Positions 6,036 to 14,735 of a stretch of 24,541 bases of DNA are shown here, in pieces. Source of the DNA: an uncultured Hungatella sp. (GTDB lineage Bacteria; Bacillota; Clostridia; Lachnospirales; Lachnospiraceae); contig CAJUPQ010000053.1 in the NCBI GenBank assembly GCA_910588505.1, positions 1 through 24,541 on the forward strand, written 5' to 3'. Below the pieces are notes generated by a model that worked only from the letters and a program-made list of their open reading frames with translations, ran no database searches and was not told where the DNA came from. Numbering within the stretch: the stretch's first letter is position 1; each line of letters opens with the position of its first letter. A program made the translations under genes and the position numbers.

Positions 6036-7577
6036 ATGGGCAAGAGACCAACAGTGTTGATGATTCTTGACGGCTACGGCCTTAATGACAAGTGCGAAGC
6101 CAATGCGGTGTGTGAGGGAAAAACTCCGATTATGGACCAGTTGATGAGTCAGTGTCCCTTTGTGAAGGGGCAGGCCAGCGGCCTGGCGGTGGGACTTCCC
6201 GACGGACAGATGGGCAACTCTGAGGTGGGCCATCTGAACATGGGGGCAGGCCGCATCGTGTATCAGGAGCTGACCAGGATCACAAAGTCCATTGAGGATG
6301 GGGATTTCTTTCAGGTGCCGGAGTTTCTGGAGGCGGTGGAGAACTGCAAGAAGAACGATTCCGCCCTTCATATGTGGGGCTTAGTGTCCGACGGCGGCGT
6401 TCACAGCCACAACACCCATATCTATGGACTTTTGGAGCTGGCTAAGCGCCATGGGCTTGAGAAGGTTTATGTTCACTGCTTCCTGGACGGCCGCGACACG
6501 CCTCCCGCGTCAGGCAAGGGGTTTGTGGAGGAGCTGGAGGCAAAGATGAAGGAGATCGGCGTGGGCAAGGTGGCCACGGTTCAGGGGCGCTACTACGCCA
6601 TGGACAGGGACAACCGCTGGGACCGTGTGGAACGGGCCTATAGGGCGCTGACTTTGGGAGAGGGGACTCCCGCGGCAAGCGGCCCGGCAGGGATTCAGGC
6701 TTCCTATGATAAGGAAAAATTCGACGAGTTTGTGGAGCCGGTGATCGTCATGGAGGACGGCAAGCCGGTGGCCACGGTGCAGGACGGCGATTCCGTGATC
6801 TTCTACAACTTCCGCCCTGACAGAGCCAGGGAGATCACCAGGGCTTTCTGTGATGATGACTTTAAGGGGTTTGACAGGGGAAAGAGGCTGAACCTGGTGT
6901 ATGTGTGCTTTACGGACTATGACGACACCATCGGCAATAAGTTGGTGGCCTTTAAGAAGGAGAGCATTACCAATACCTTTGGAGAGTACCTGGCTAATCA
7001 CAACATGACCCAGGCAAGGATCGCGGAGACGGAAAAGTATGCCCATGTAACCTTCTTCTTTAACGGCGGTATCGAGGAGCCTAACAAGGGTGAGGACCGG
7101 TTCTTGATCCCATCCCCCAAGGAGGTGGCTACCTATGACCTGAAACCGGAGATGAGCGCTCCCGGTGTGTGCGACAAGCTGGTGGAGTGCATTAAGTCCG
7201 GCAAATATGACGTGATCATCATCAATTTCGCCAACCCGGATATGGTAGGCCACACGGGTGTGGAAGACGCGGCCATTAAGGCCATTGAGACTGTGGACGC
7301 CTGCGTGGGAAGAACGGTGGAAGCCATCAAGGAAGTGGACGGCGTTCTGTTTATCTGCGCTGACCACGGCAACGCGGAGCAGCTGGTGGATTATGAGACC
7401 GGCGCGCCCTTTACGGCCCATACAACCAACCCGGTGCCTTTTATCCTGGTGAACGCGGACCCGTCCGTAAAACTTCGGGAGGGCGGCCGTCTGGCGGATA
7501 TTGTTCCTACGCTGATCGAGCTGATGGGTATGGAGCAGCCAAAGGAGATGACCGGAAAGTCTCTGCTGGTGAAATAG
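6036..7577 (+). CDS. gpmI: 2,3-bisphosphoglycerate-independent phosphoglycerate mutase
   Basis: This interconverts 3- and 2-phosphoglycerate in glycolysis and gluconeogenesis with two Mn ions and a phosphoserine intermediate. The product is 513 residues, normal for the family. Motifs: MILDGYG (metal-binding Asp12), NSEVGHLNMGAGR (nucleophile Ser62), FLDGRDTPP, FNFRPDRAR-type loop (YNFRPDRAREIT), FANPDMVGHTG and CADHGNAE. ATG 6036 was preferred to 6030 because GGAG at 6025-6028 is 7 bases away, while 6030 would sit almost on it. It is transcribed alone, from the promoter at 5967 to the terminator at 7609-7662. In sporulating Firmicutes this Mn-dependent enzyme is pH-sensitive and shuts down in the forespore, a family property not visible here. 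Confidence 0.97.
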   Translation: MGKRPTVLMILDGYGLNDKCEANAVCEGKTPIMDQLMSQCPFVKGQASGLAVGLPDGQMGNSEVGHLNMGAGRIVYQELTRITKSIEDGDFFQVPEFLEAVENCKKNDSALHMWGLVSDGGVHSHNTHIYGLLELAKRHGLEKVYVHCFLDGRDTPPASGKGFVEELEAKMKEIGVGKVATVQGRYYAMDRDNRWDRVERAYRALTLGEGTPAASGPAGIQASYDKEKFDEFVEPVIVMEDGKPVATVQDGDSVIFYNFRPDRAREITRAFCDDDFKGFDRGKRLNLVYVCFTDYDDTIGNKLVAFKKESITNTFGEYLANHNMTQARIAETEKYAHVTFFFNGGIEEPNKGEDRFLIPSPKEVATYDLKPEMSAPGVCDKLVECIKSGKYDVIIINFANPDMVGHTGVEDAAIKAIETVDACVGRTVEAIKEVDGVLFICADHGNAEQLVDYETGAPFTAHTTNPVPFILVNADPSVKLREGGRLADIVPTLIELMGMEQPKEMTGKSLLVK

Positions 7578-7608
7578 AGTTGGCGTGTTTGAACCTGAAA
7601 TGAAACAT

Positions 7609-7662
7609 GTCCAGGTGTGCCGCTTCTTCTATAAAAGCGGTACACCTGGACGTTTTGTTTTT
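7609..7662 (+). terminator. gpmI terminator
   Basis: A 17-bp stem (7609-7625 with 7635-7651, one G-U pair), a 9-nt loop and a T-rich tail from 7653. It is one of the two longest terminator stems in the window. Confidence 0.93.
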
Positions 7663-7724
7663 CTTTCTATTTAAACTGGAGTATATGTGATTTGGTGTGT
7701 GATACTATATTGTATGAGAGAAGT

Positions 7725-7748
7725 CCCAAAATTGTTACAAGCTTTGGG
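7725..7748 (-). terminator. Weak hairpin after the PepSY gene
   Basis: CCCAAA (7725-7730) and TTTGGG (7743-7748) with an inner TTGT/ACAA pair lie just beyond the PepSY stop codon. On the minus strand it is followed by ACTTCTCTC rather than a clean T-run, so terminator function is only possible. Confidence 0.35.
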
Positions 7749-7758
7749 GCTGCCTTGG

Positions 7759-8538
7759 TCAGTCGTAAATGCTGTCTACGTCCCAATCTGTTATCATTCC
7801 GCTTTCGGCGTCGATCTCAAACTCATATTCCAGGGTTTTATAAAAGAACTCGCCTTCATAAATCAGCCTTCCGTCGTCGTAATCTGTTTTGACCTTTCCC
7901 CATGTCACATCCGCTGCTTTTACTTTGGCCTGCTCAAGGGCTATGGCTTTGGCGGCTTCTATGTCGGAGACGGCCGTTTTTTTCGCGGGATCGGAGGAAA
8001 GGCTGTTTTTGGCGTCGTAGTCCCAGCTGATGATGGCTCCGGTGCTTCCGTTGATCTCGTACTGGTATTCTTTCTTGTCCTCGGTGACAAACTCTATGTC
8101 GTATTCAAGTCTGACGTCGTCAAGGTCTGTCTCCGTCTTTACAAAGGTTACATCCTCCGCCTTCTGTCCGGCGTGGTTTAGAGAGATTTCTTTGGCCCGG
8201 TCCAGGGAGATGGTGGTTTTCCGGCTGTTGTGGGTCTTGGCCCCTGGCGCCCCGTCGTATTCAATGGCGAGGATCATGCCGTCTTTTGCCAGGATTTCGT
8301 ACTCGTAGGTCTGATAGTCCGGTGTGACGAATTTTATTTCGTACACCAGCCGGTTGTCATCCATATCGGTCCTGGTCTGTCCAAAGGTTACATCCTCTGC
8401 TTTCTGTCCCGCGTTTTCAAGGGCAATGGACCTTGCCTTGTCCTCTGTAACCTGGGCCGCGGATGCGTTCATGGCCATAAGAATTGCCAGGGTTCCTGCC
8501 GCTAAAGTGGTGTGTGCTGCCGCAAATGTTTTCTTCAT
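7759..8538 (-). CDS. Secreted protein with three PepSY domains
   Basis: A 259-residue exported protein. The ATG at 8538 has GGAGG at 8547-8551 with 8-base spacing; the ATG at 8553 lies over that site and is rejected. A Sec signal peptide ends at NASA-AQ (residue 27). Three PepSY repeats follow (about 31-95, 110-175, 190-255), each with a helix of the type DKARSIALENAGQKAEDVTF, a D-D-x-R-L-x-Y-E/D strand and a final strand with an acidic residue. No lipobox, membrane anchor or protease domain follows. PepSY domains are known as inhibitory prodomains of M4 proteases and as modules of cell-surface proteins; a free triple-PepSY protein may modulate an extracellular protease or bind the wall. Function is inferred. 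Confidence 0.88.
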   Translation of the reverse strand: MKKTFAAAHTTLAAGTLAILMAMNASAAQVTEDKARSIALENAGQKAEDVTFGQTRTDMDDNRLVYEIKFVTPDYQTYEYEILAKDGMILAIEYDGAPGAKTHNSRKTTISLDRAKEISLNHAGQKAEDVTFVKTETDLDDVRLEYDIEFVTEDKKEYQYEINGSTGAIISWDYDAKNSLSSDPAKKTAVSDIEAAKAIALEQAKVKAADVTWGKVKTDYDDGRLIYEGEFFYKTLEYEFEIDAESGMITDWDVDSIYD

Positions 8539-8626
8539 GTTCAGTTCCTCCATAATTTTCTTTATTTTATTTAGTTTATTTTACGAATTCTGTCCATAGA
8601 TGTTCTTGCCATACATTTAGGAAAGA

Positions 8627-9331
8627 TCAGGACTCAAACACCTTGCTGTAGATCTCCTCGCAAAGCGCGTCCACATAGGCCGGGTCAGGCAGGTCTTTTT
8701 CCGTGATAAGGAGGTCTTGGATGATCCGGAAGCGTTTCAGGCTTATCTCCTCCTCTGACAGGGATTCCCGGTCCTCGATCTCTCTGTCAATATCAGAGGC
8801 TTTCCATCGATCCGCGAACCAGGTTACCAGCTCCCTGGTCTGGTTCTGCTCCCTGTCGATCTCCGGCCGGAGGTTTTTGGCGGAGCGGGAGGTGTTAAAG
8901 TAAACGGCCATGGAGAAGATCCCCATGGCGGTCATGGCGCCCTGAAAGATCAGCTTTGAAGCGCCGGCCATGGGCAGGCGGATGATGCCCGCCCAGCAGG
9001 CGATACTGACCACAAGGAGCAGGACTCCCATCATGAGGAAGGCGGTGGCGGAGGACTTTAGGTCGTCGTACTTTTGGGCTTTTGTCTCATACACGGCTGT
9101 CCGCCGGGGGATGGCAGCCTGTGGAGCCGGGACTTCCCCGTCCGGGGCCTGTATTTCCTCCAGCTGCTGATTTAATCTATCCAGATATTCCTGCTGTTTT
9201 AGGAGAAGTTCTTTCTGTTCTTCTTCTTTCATGGCCCTGGCGGCTTCTTCGGATTCCACCAGAGGGCCGCCGCAGTCCGTGCAGACCGTGATCCCGTCTA
9301 CAAATTCCATATCGCATTTAGGACAATACAT
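8627..9331 (-). CDS. Zinc-ribbon membrane protein of unknown function
   Basis: 234 residues. It starts with a four-cysteine zinc ribbon, CPKC (3-6) and CTDCGG (17-22), followed by a Glu/Gln/Lys-rich coiled coil (about 25-62). A basic linker precedes two membrane segments (about 96-117 and 126-145), and a cytoplasmic charged C-terminus (about 150-234) completes it. The ribosome site AAGGAG precedes ATG 9331. The domain order resembles many Clostridia zinc-ribbon membrane proteins without assigned function. It lies upstream of the PepSY gene on the same strand with a 73-bp AT-rich gap, so the two may or may not be cotranscribed. Confidence 0.8.
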   Translation of the reverse strand: MYCPKCDMEFVDGITVCTDCGGPLVESEEAARAMKEEEQKELLLKQQEYLDRLNQQLEEIQAPDGEVPAPQAAIPRRTAVYETKAQKYDDLKSSATAFLMMGVLLLVVSIACWAGIIRLPMAGASKLIFQGAMTAMGIFSMAVYFNTSRSAKNLRPEIDREQNQTRELVTWFADRWKASDIDREIEDRESLSEEEISLKRFRIIQDLLITEKDLPDPAYVDALCEEIYSKVFES

Positions 9332-9363
9332 AGGGTAGAGCTCCTTTAAGTTGATTTGTCCTT

Positions 9364-9392
9364 ATTATAATGCATAAACAGGGATTCGTCTA
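9364..9392 (-). promoter_or_regulatory. Promoter of the zinc-ribbon gene
   Basis: Minus strand TAGACG (9392-9387), a 17-bp spacer and a perfect TATAAT (9369-9364), about 30 bases before the start codon. Confidence 0.6.
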
Positions 9393-9429
9393 TAGAGGTT
9401 TTGTTTTGGAAAAAGAAATACATGTCCTA

Positions 9430-9458
9430 TGGAAAAAAATACGCTTTTGTGATACACT
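9430..9458 (+). promoter_or_regulatory. Promoter of the ABC transporter operon
   Basis: TGGAAA (9430-9435), a 17-bp spacer and an extended -10, TGaTACACT (-10 at 9453-9458). Start expected near 9465, about 30 bases before the ABC gene. Confidence 0.55.
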
Positions 9459-9496
9459 AGAAAAACCATGGCATAGAGATGAGGAGACATAAGTGT

Positions 9497-11284
9497 ATGA
9501 AGACAACTGCCTTACTGAAAAGGTTTATCCCATATTACAGAAAGTATGTGTGGATCATGGTTATGGACCTGTTCTGCGCAGGCCTTACCACCATCTGCGA
9601 GTTGGTGCTGCCGCTGATTTTGCGCTACATCACCAATGTGGGCATGAGCGATCTGGCGTCCCTGACAGTACAGATGGTGGTGACCATCGGGGCGCTGTAT
9701 TTTGTCCTGCGGGTCATTGACGGTATGGCCAGCTTTTACATGGCCTACACAGGCCATGTGATGGGAGCGTCCATTGAGACGGATATGAGGGAGGACGCTT
9801 TTGAGCATCTGCAGAAATTGTCGGACAATTATTTTAACAATACCAAGGTGGGGCAGATCATGTCCCGGATCACCAGCGATCTGTTTGACGTGACAGAGTT
9901 TGCCCACCACTGTCCCGAGGAATTTTTTATCGCGTTTTTAAAGGGTGCGGTGTCCTTTGTGATCCTGGCAAGGATCAATCTGCTTCTGACGGTGATCATT
10001 TTCCTGCTGATCCCTGTGATGGTGGTTTCCTGTACCTATTTTAACCTGCAGGTGAGGAAGGCGTTTAAGCGCCAGAGGAATCACATCGGCGAGCTGAACG
10101 CCAGGATCGAGGACAGTCTTTTAGGCAACAAGGTGGTCCGGGCTTTTGCCAATGAGAAAGTGGAGATCGACAAGTTTAATCACGACAATCAGGAATTTTT
10201 GAAGATCAAGCGCCATACGTACAAGTATATGGCCGCGTTTCAGAATACCATCCGGATCTTTGACGGGCTGATGTATGTGGTGGTGATCGTGGCAGGCGGA
10301 ATTTTTATGGTTGACGGGCGCATCGCTCCGGGGGATCTGGTGGCATACACCATGTATGTGACCACCCTTCTGGCGACCATCCGCCGGATCATCGAGTTTG
10401 CGGAGCAGTTCCAGAGAGGCATGACCGGGGTGGAGCGGTTTGTGGAGCTGATGGATGCCAGCGTGGATATTTTTGATGAGGAGGGCGCGGCTCCCTTAAA
10501 GGATGTGGAGGGGGAGATTACTTTTAACCATGTTTCTTTTGAGTATCCGGACGATCATACGCCGGTGCTGGCTGATATTGACCTTACCATTAAGCCGGGG
10601 GAGAAGGTGGCTTTAGTGGGACCATCCGGCGGCGGAAAGACCACGCTGTGCAATCTGATCCCCAGATTTTACGATCCTGCCAGCGGTGAGATCCTGCTGG
10701 ACGGTCAAAATATAAAGAAGGTGACCCTGGAGAGCCTTCGGAGCAATGTGGGAGTGGTGCAGCAGGATGTGTACCTGTTTTCCGGAAGTGTTTTTGACAA
10801 TATTGCCTACGGAAGGCCGGGGGCTGACCGCCAGGAGGTTATAGAGGCGGCCAAGCTGGCGGGAGCGCATGAGTTTATAGAAGAGCTGAAAGACGGGTAT
10901 GATACGTATGTAGGCGAGCGGGGGGTAAAGCTTTCCGGCGGGCAGAAGCAGCGTATCAGCATTGCCAGGGTGTTTTTAAAGGCGCCTAAGGTGCTTCTTC
11001 TGGACGAGGCCACGGCGGCTCTGGACAATGAGAGCGAACATCTGGTGTCGGAATCCCTGGATAAGCTGGCGGCGGGAAGAACCACTCTGACCATCGCCCA
11101 CAGGCTTACCACCATCCACGGGGCGGACCGGATCCTGGTGCTGTCCGGCAACCGGATCGTGGAGGAGGGGAACCATGAGGCGCTGATGGAGAAGAAAGGG
11201 ATCTATTATCAGCTGTATACTTCGGCCAGCATTGTGGGCCATGGCGGTGATGGCGATCCGGCGGCAAGGTCCGGTAATTTATAG
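9497..11284 (+). CDS. ABC exporter half-transporter (fused membrane and ATPase domains)
   Basis: 595 residues: a six-helix type-IV exporter membrane domain (about 10-315) fused to an ATPase with Walker A GPSGGGKT (375-382), Q-loop VVQQDVYLF, signature LSGGQKQR (479-486), Walker B VLLLDEATAALD and H-loop IAHRL. One half-transporter is present, so a homodimer is most likely. ATG 9497 has GAGGAG (9481-9486) upstream; the in-frame ATG at 9479 has no ribosome site. It resembles MsbA/BmrA-type lipid or drug exporters, and the substrate is not readable. First gene of a probable operon; the next gene starts 18 bp on. Confidence 0.93.
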   Translation: MKTTALLKRFIPYYRKYVWIMVMDLFCAGLTTICELVLPLILRYITNVGMSDLASLTVQMVVTIGALYFVLRVIDGMASFYMAYTGHVMGASIETDMREDAFEHLQKLSDNYFNNTKVGQIMSRITSDLFDVTEFAHHCPEEFFIAFLKGAVSFVILARINLLLTVIIFLLIPVMVVSCTYFNLQVRKAFKRQRNHIGELNARIEDSLLGNKVVRAFANEKVEIDKFNHDNQEFLKIKRHTYKYMAAFQNTIRIFDGLMYVVVIVAGGIFMVDGRIAPGDLVAYTMYVTTLLATIRRIIEFAEQFQRGMTGVERFVELMDASVDIFDEEGAAPLKDVEGEITFNHVSFEYPDDHTPVLADIDLTIKPGEKVALVGPSGGGKTTLCNLIPRFYDPASGEILLDGQNIKKVTLESLRSNVGVVQQDVYLFSGSVFDNIAYGRPGADRQEVIEAAKLAGAHEFIEELKDGYDTYVGERGVKLSGGQKQRISIARVFLKAPKVLLLDEATAALDNESEHLVSESLDKLAAGRTTLTIAHRLTTIHGADRILVLSGNRIVEEGNHEALMEKKGIYYQLYTSASIVGHGGDGDPAARSGNL

Positions 11285-11302
11285 AAAAGAGGAGTTATGA
11301 CG

Positions 11303-12166
11303 ATGAAAACAGCGATTGTGACAGACAGTAACAGTGGGATTACCCAGGAGGAGGCAAAGGTTCTGGGGATCTTTGTTCTTCCCATGCCTTTTATGATTGA
11401 TGGGGAGGATTATTATGAGGATATTAACCTGACCCAAAGAGAGTTTTATGAGAAGCTGAAGGACGGCAGCGATATCTCTACGTCCCAGCCCTCGCCGGAG
11501 TCTGTGACCCGGCTGTGGGATAAGGTTCTTAAGGAGTATGACGCTCTTGTGCATATCCCTATGTCCAGCGGGCTGAGCGGTTCCTGCCAGACAGCCGTGA
11601 TGCTGGCGGAGGATTATGAGGGGAAGGTGTGGGTGGTTAATAACCAGCGGATCTCTGTGACCCAGAGGCAGTCAGTGATGGATGCCAGGAAGATGGCGGC
11701 TGACGGGAGAAGTCCGGAGGAGATCCGGAGATATCTGGAGGATACGAAGTTTGATTCCAGCATCTATATTATGCTGGATACCCTGAAATATCTGAAAAAG
11801 GGCGGAAGGATCACACCGGCGGCCGCTGCCCTTGGCACACTGCTTAAGCTTAAGCCTGTGCTCCAGATCCAGGGGGAGAAATTGGACGCGTTTTCCAAGG
11901 CCCGGACCATTAAGCAGGCCAAAAGCGTGATGATGACAGCCATTGGCCATGATATGGAGACCCGGTTTGGGGATAAGACAGGGGAGAAGATCCATCTGTT
12001 TATCGCTCACACGGACAATGAAGCCGCGGCAGTGGAGCTTAGGGAGGAATTGAAGTCAGCCTTTCCTAAGACGGGGGAGATCCATATTGATCCTCTGTCT
12101 TTAAGCGTCAGCTGCCATATCGGTCCCGGGGCGCTGGCCATCGCCTGCGCCAAGGCTATGGAGTGA
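11303..12166 (+). CDS. DegV family fatty acid-binding protein
   Basis: 287 residues, matching the DegV/EDD fold length. Motifs: N-terminal IVTDSNSGI, the TSQPSP loop that contacts the lipid carboxylate, HIPMSSGLSGS, and the YLKKGGRI segment. DegV/FakB proteins carry fatty acids for the FakA kinase in Firmicutes; no FakA is in the window. ATG 11303 was chosen over 11297 because AGAGGAG (11288-11294) is 8 bases away. Its position between an ABC exporter and a sensor kinase gives no clear functional hint beyond lipid or envelope physiology. Confidence 0.93.
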   Translation: MKTAIVTDSNSGITQEEAKVLGIFVLPMPFMIDGEDYYEDINLTQREFYEKLKDGSDISTSQPSPESVTRLWDKVLKEYDALVHIPMSSGLSGSCQTAVMLAEDYEGKVWVVNNQRISVTQRQSVMDARKMAADGRSPEEIRRYLEDTKFDSSIYIMLDTLKYLKKGGRITPAAAALGTLLKLKPVLQIQGEKLDAFSKARTIKQAKSVMMTAIGHDMETRFGDKTGEKIHLFIAHTDNEAAAVELREELKSAFPKTGEIHIDPLSLSVSCHIGPGALAIACAKAME

Positions 12167-12191
12167 TCCAAAACGGGGAGGTAAAGAGGCA

Positions 12192-13661
12192 GTGCCGGTA
12201 TTAGGATGGGTAAAAGGGATAAGGTGGAAGCGGACCGTCAGCATGAAGGTGCCTTTATGTCTCCTGTTTTTGATGATTGGTTTTTTTCCTATGTACATTT
12301 TGAGCAAGGTGACAGACCAGTCCTTCCGCCAGACCCAGATTGATTTCAGGGTCATGGAGGTGCAGAACCAGTGCCTGATCATCAGCAATAAGATGAGCCG
12401 GGTAGGGTACATGAACGAGGACAGCCGGGATCAGACCGTGGATGTGGAGCTGGACACCATCGCGGATATCTTTAACGGAAGGATCGTGGTGGTGAACCGG
12501 AATTTTAAGGTGATCAAGGACACGTTCCGGCTGGCCGAGGGGCGGACCCATGTGGCTGAGGAGGTGATCCGGTGCTTCCTGGGGGAGAGCGGCAGCAGGC
12601 TGGAAAAGGATAAGCACTATTTTGCCCTGGCGGTACCGGTGTATGGCAATACGGAGAAGAAGAACATCGAGGGCGTGCTGGTGGCCACGGCTTCTACGGA
12701 GAACCTGACCAGTATGGCGGAGAAGGTGTCCGAGAAGGCGGCGTTTTTTCAGCTGGTGACCTGCGGGGTCCTGGCTTTGGCGTCAGTGGCGCTGGCGGCG
12801 GTGTTGGTGCAGCCTTTTGTGAGGCTTAGGAAGATTCTGGGCCGGGTGGAGGAGGGAAGTTTGGATCAGGTGATCCTGGAGAACGGCTACAAGGAGACAA
12901 AGGAGATCTCGTCCGCGATCCAGAACACCATCCATAAGCTGAAAACCATAGACCAGTCCAGGGATGAGTTTGTGTCCAATGTGTCCCACGAGTTAAAGAC
13001 TCCCATTACCTCCATCCGGGTGCTGGCAGATTCTCTCATGAGCATGGAGGAGACGCCGGTGGAGCTGTATCAGGAGTTTATGACTGACATTTCCGACGAG
13101 ATCGATCGGGAGAGCAAGATTATTGACGATCTTCTGTCCCTGGTGAAGATGGACAAAGCGGTGGAGGAGTTAAACATCGTCCAGCTGGATATCAACGGGT
13201 TGGTGCAGCAGATCATGAAGCGGCTGCGGCCTATTGCCAGAAAGAGGAATGTGGAGCTGATCTATGAGAGCATCCGGGAGGTGACCGCGGATGTGGATGA
13301 GGTGAAGCTGTCTTTGGCAGTCAATAATCTGGTGGAAAACGCCATCAAGTACAATGTGGAGAACGGGTGGGTCCGGGTGACTCTGGATGCGGATCACCAG
13401 TTTTTCTACGTCAAGGTGGCGGACTCGGGCATCGGGATACCGGAGGAGTACCAAGGCCATGTGTTTGAGCGGTTTTACCGGGTGGATAAGGCGCGTTCCC
13501 GGGAGACCGGAGGGACGGGGCTGGGACTTGCCATTACCAGGAAGGTGATCCTGATGCATCACGGGGCGGTTCGTCTGGTGAGCAAGGACGGGGAAGGGTC
13601 CACATTTACCATAAGAATCCCCCTGAATTATATCTCCCGGCCTGCGGAGCGGACATCCTAG
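12192..13661 (+). CDS. Membrane sensor histidine kinase, no adjacent response regulator
   Basis: 489 residues from a GTG start with GGAGG at 12177-12181 (10-base spacing); an in-frame ATG at 12243 is the alternative. It has a first membrane helix (about 20-37) and an extracytoplasmic sensor (about 38-183). A second helix (about 184-209), HAMP (210-255), HisKA with phospho-His266 in SHELKTPITSIR, and an ATPase with NNLVENAIKYN (N box), DSGIGIP, FERFYRVDKARSRETG and GGTGLGL follow. All catalytic motifs are intact. No response regulator lies on either side, which is unusual for this WalK/ResE/PhoR-like type. Probable operon with degV (25-bp gap). Confidence 0.95.
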   Translation: MPVLGWVKGIRWKRTVSMKVPLCLLFLMIGFFPMYILSKVTDQSFRQTQIDFRVMEVQNQCLIISNKMSRVGYMNEDSRDQTVDVELDTIADIFNGRIVVVNRNFKVIKDTFRLAEGRTHVAEEVIRCFLGESGSRLEKDKHYFALAVPVYGNTEKKNIEGVLVATASTENLTSMAEKVSEKAAFFQLVTCGVLALASVALAAVLVQPFVRLRKILGRVEEGSLDQVILENGYKETKEISSAIQNTIHKLKTIDQSRDEFVSNVSHELKTPITSIRVLADSLMSMEETPVELYQEFMTDISDEIDRESKIIDDLLSLVKMDKAVEELNIVQLDINGLVQQIMKRLRPIARKRNVELIYESIREVTADVDEVKLSLAVNNLVENAIKYNVENGWVRVTLDADHQFFYVKVADSGIGIPEEYQGHVFERFYRVDKARSRETGGTGLGLAITRKVILMHHGAVRLVSKDGEGSTFTIRIPLNYISRPAERTS

Positions 13662-13662
13662 C

Positions 13663-13692
13663 ACAGCCTTGCTTAAATTTCGGCAAGGCTGT
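13663..13692 (+). other. Intercistronic hairpin after the kinase stop codon
   Basis: ACAGCCTTGC (13663-13672) pairs perfectly with GCAAGGCTGT (13683-13692) around a 10-nt loop, starting 1 nt after the stop codon. No T-run follows, so it is not a standard terminator; it may protect or process the upstream mRNA and lower expression of the genes after it. Confidence 0.6.
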
Positions 13693-13757
13693 ACCAGGAG
13701 GAATATTCGGCCCGGCCTGACGGGAAAAACCAAGGAGACAAGGACAGGAGGCGGAAG

Positions 13758-14705
13758 ATGGGACGAAAAATGTGGCTGTGGCTGCTTTTTCTGATGACAA
13801 TAACAGGTTTGGCCGGCTGCGGAGGGAAGAAACAGGAAAAAACGCCGGAGGAGCCGCAGGAGGGAACATATAAGATCTATTATCTGAACTCCTCCATGAC
13901 CAGGCTGGCGCCTCAGGAATATGAGACGGATACCCGGGATCAGGAGGCTCTGGTGGTGGAGCTGATGGACCAGTTCCTCAATGTCCCCAATGATGTGGAC
14001 AGCCAGGTGGCTCTGTCGGATAAGGTGGGATACCTGGGATACCGCCAGGAGGAAAGGGTCTTATTTTTGTATTTTGACGGTGGGTATGGCAGCAAGATCA
14101 ATATGAACGCCACTAGGGAGATCTTGTGCCGGGCCGCGCTGGCAAAGACCATGACCCAGATCGACGGCATTGATTATATCAGCATCTATGTGGCGGATCA
14201 GCCTCTTTTGGATTCCTATGGTAACCCGGTGGGGGTCATGACGGATTCGGATTTTATAGAGGGGATCAGCGATATTAACTCCTACGAGAAAAGCCAGCTG
14301 CGGCTGTTTTTCGCCGACGAGACCGGCGGGAGGCTGGTGGAGGAGAGCAGGGAGGTGGTCCACAGCATCAACACGTCCCTGGAACGGCTGATCGTGGAGG
14401 AGCTGATCAAGGGACCCGGAACCCAGGGGCATTATCCAACGCTGCCCGGGGATACAAAGCTGTTGAACGTGTCGCTGAATGAAAATATCTGTTACATTAA
14501 TTTTGATTCTACATTTTTAAACAACACTCTGGAAGTGAAGGAGTATATTCCGATTTACTCCATCGTCAATTCCCTGTCGGAGATCTCCACGGTGAGCAAG
14601 GTGCAGATCACGGTAAACGGATCCCAGGAGGTGATGTTTCGGGACGCTATTTCCCTGAACACCCAGTTTGAGAGGAACCTGGAGATCGGGGAAGAACAGG
14701 AGTAA
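13758..14705 (+). CDS. GerMN-domain lipoprotein (GerM-like)
   Basis: 315 residues with a lipoprotein signal (LAGC, Cys21) and two GerMN (sporulation/spore germination) repeats: about 35-160 and about 180-305, the second with LERLIVEELIKGP, NVSLNENICYINFDSTF and YSIVNSLSEI. Two-domain GerM of Bacillus subtilis is needed for forespore engulfment and germination and interacts with the SpoIIIA-SpoIIQ channel. GGAGG at 13747-13751 precedes ATG 13758. The location after a kinase gene, not in a spore operon, means a vegetative envelope role is also possible. Domain call firm, gene identity not. Confidence 0.88.
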   Translation: MGRKMWLWLLFLMTITGLAGCGGKKQEKTPEEPQEGTYKIYYLNSSMTRLAPQEYETDTRDQEALVVELMDQFLNVPNDVDSQVALSDKVGYLGYRQEERVLFLYFDGGYGSKINMNATREILCRAALAKTMTQIDGIDYISIYVADQPLLDSYGNPVGVMTDSDFIEGISDINSYEKSQLRLFFADETGGRLVEESREVVHSINTSLERLIVEELIKGPGTQGHYPTLPGDTKLLNVSLNENICYINFDSTFLNNTLEVKEYIPIYSIVNSLSEISTVSKVQITVNGSQEVMFRDAISLNTQFERNLEIGEEQE

Positions 14706-14735
14706 AGGGAGAGAATAAGAGGATAACAATCGAAT

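Noticed and set aside
6510..7421. 303-codon minus-strand ORF inside gpmI
   Set aside because: gpmI is certain on the plus strand; the minus product has the composition of an antisense shadow.
7687..8181. 164-codon plus-strand ORF opposite the PepSY gene
   Set aside because: The PepSY protein has a signal peptide, three repeats and a good ribosome site; the plus frame has none of these.
13683..13694. 12-base match GCAAGGCTGTAC between 13683 and 24069
   Set aside because: Several 12-base matches are expected by chance in a window of this size, and the flanks do not match.
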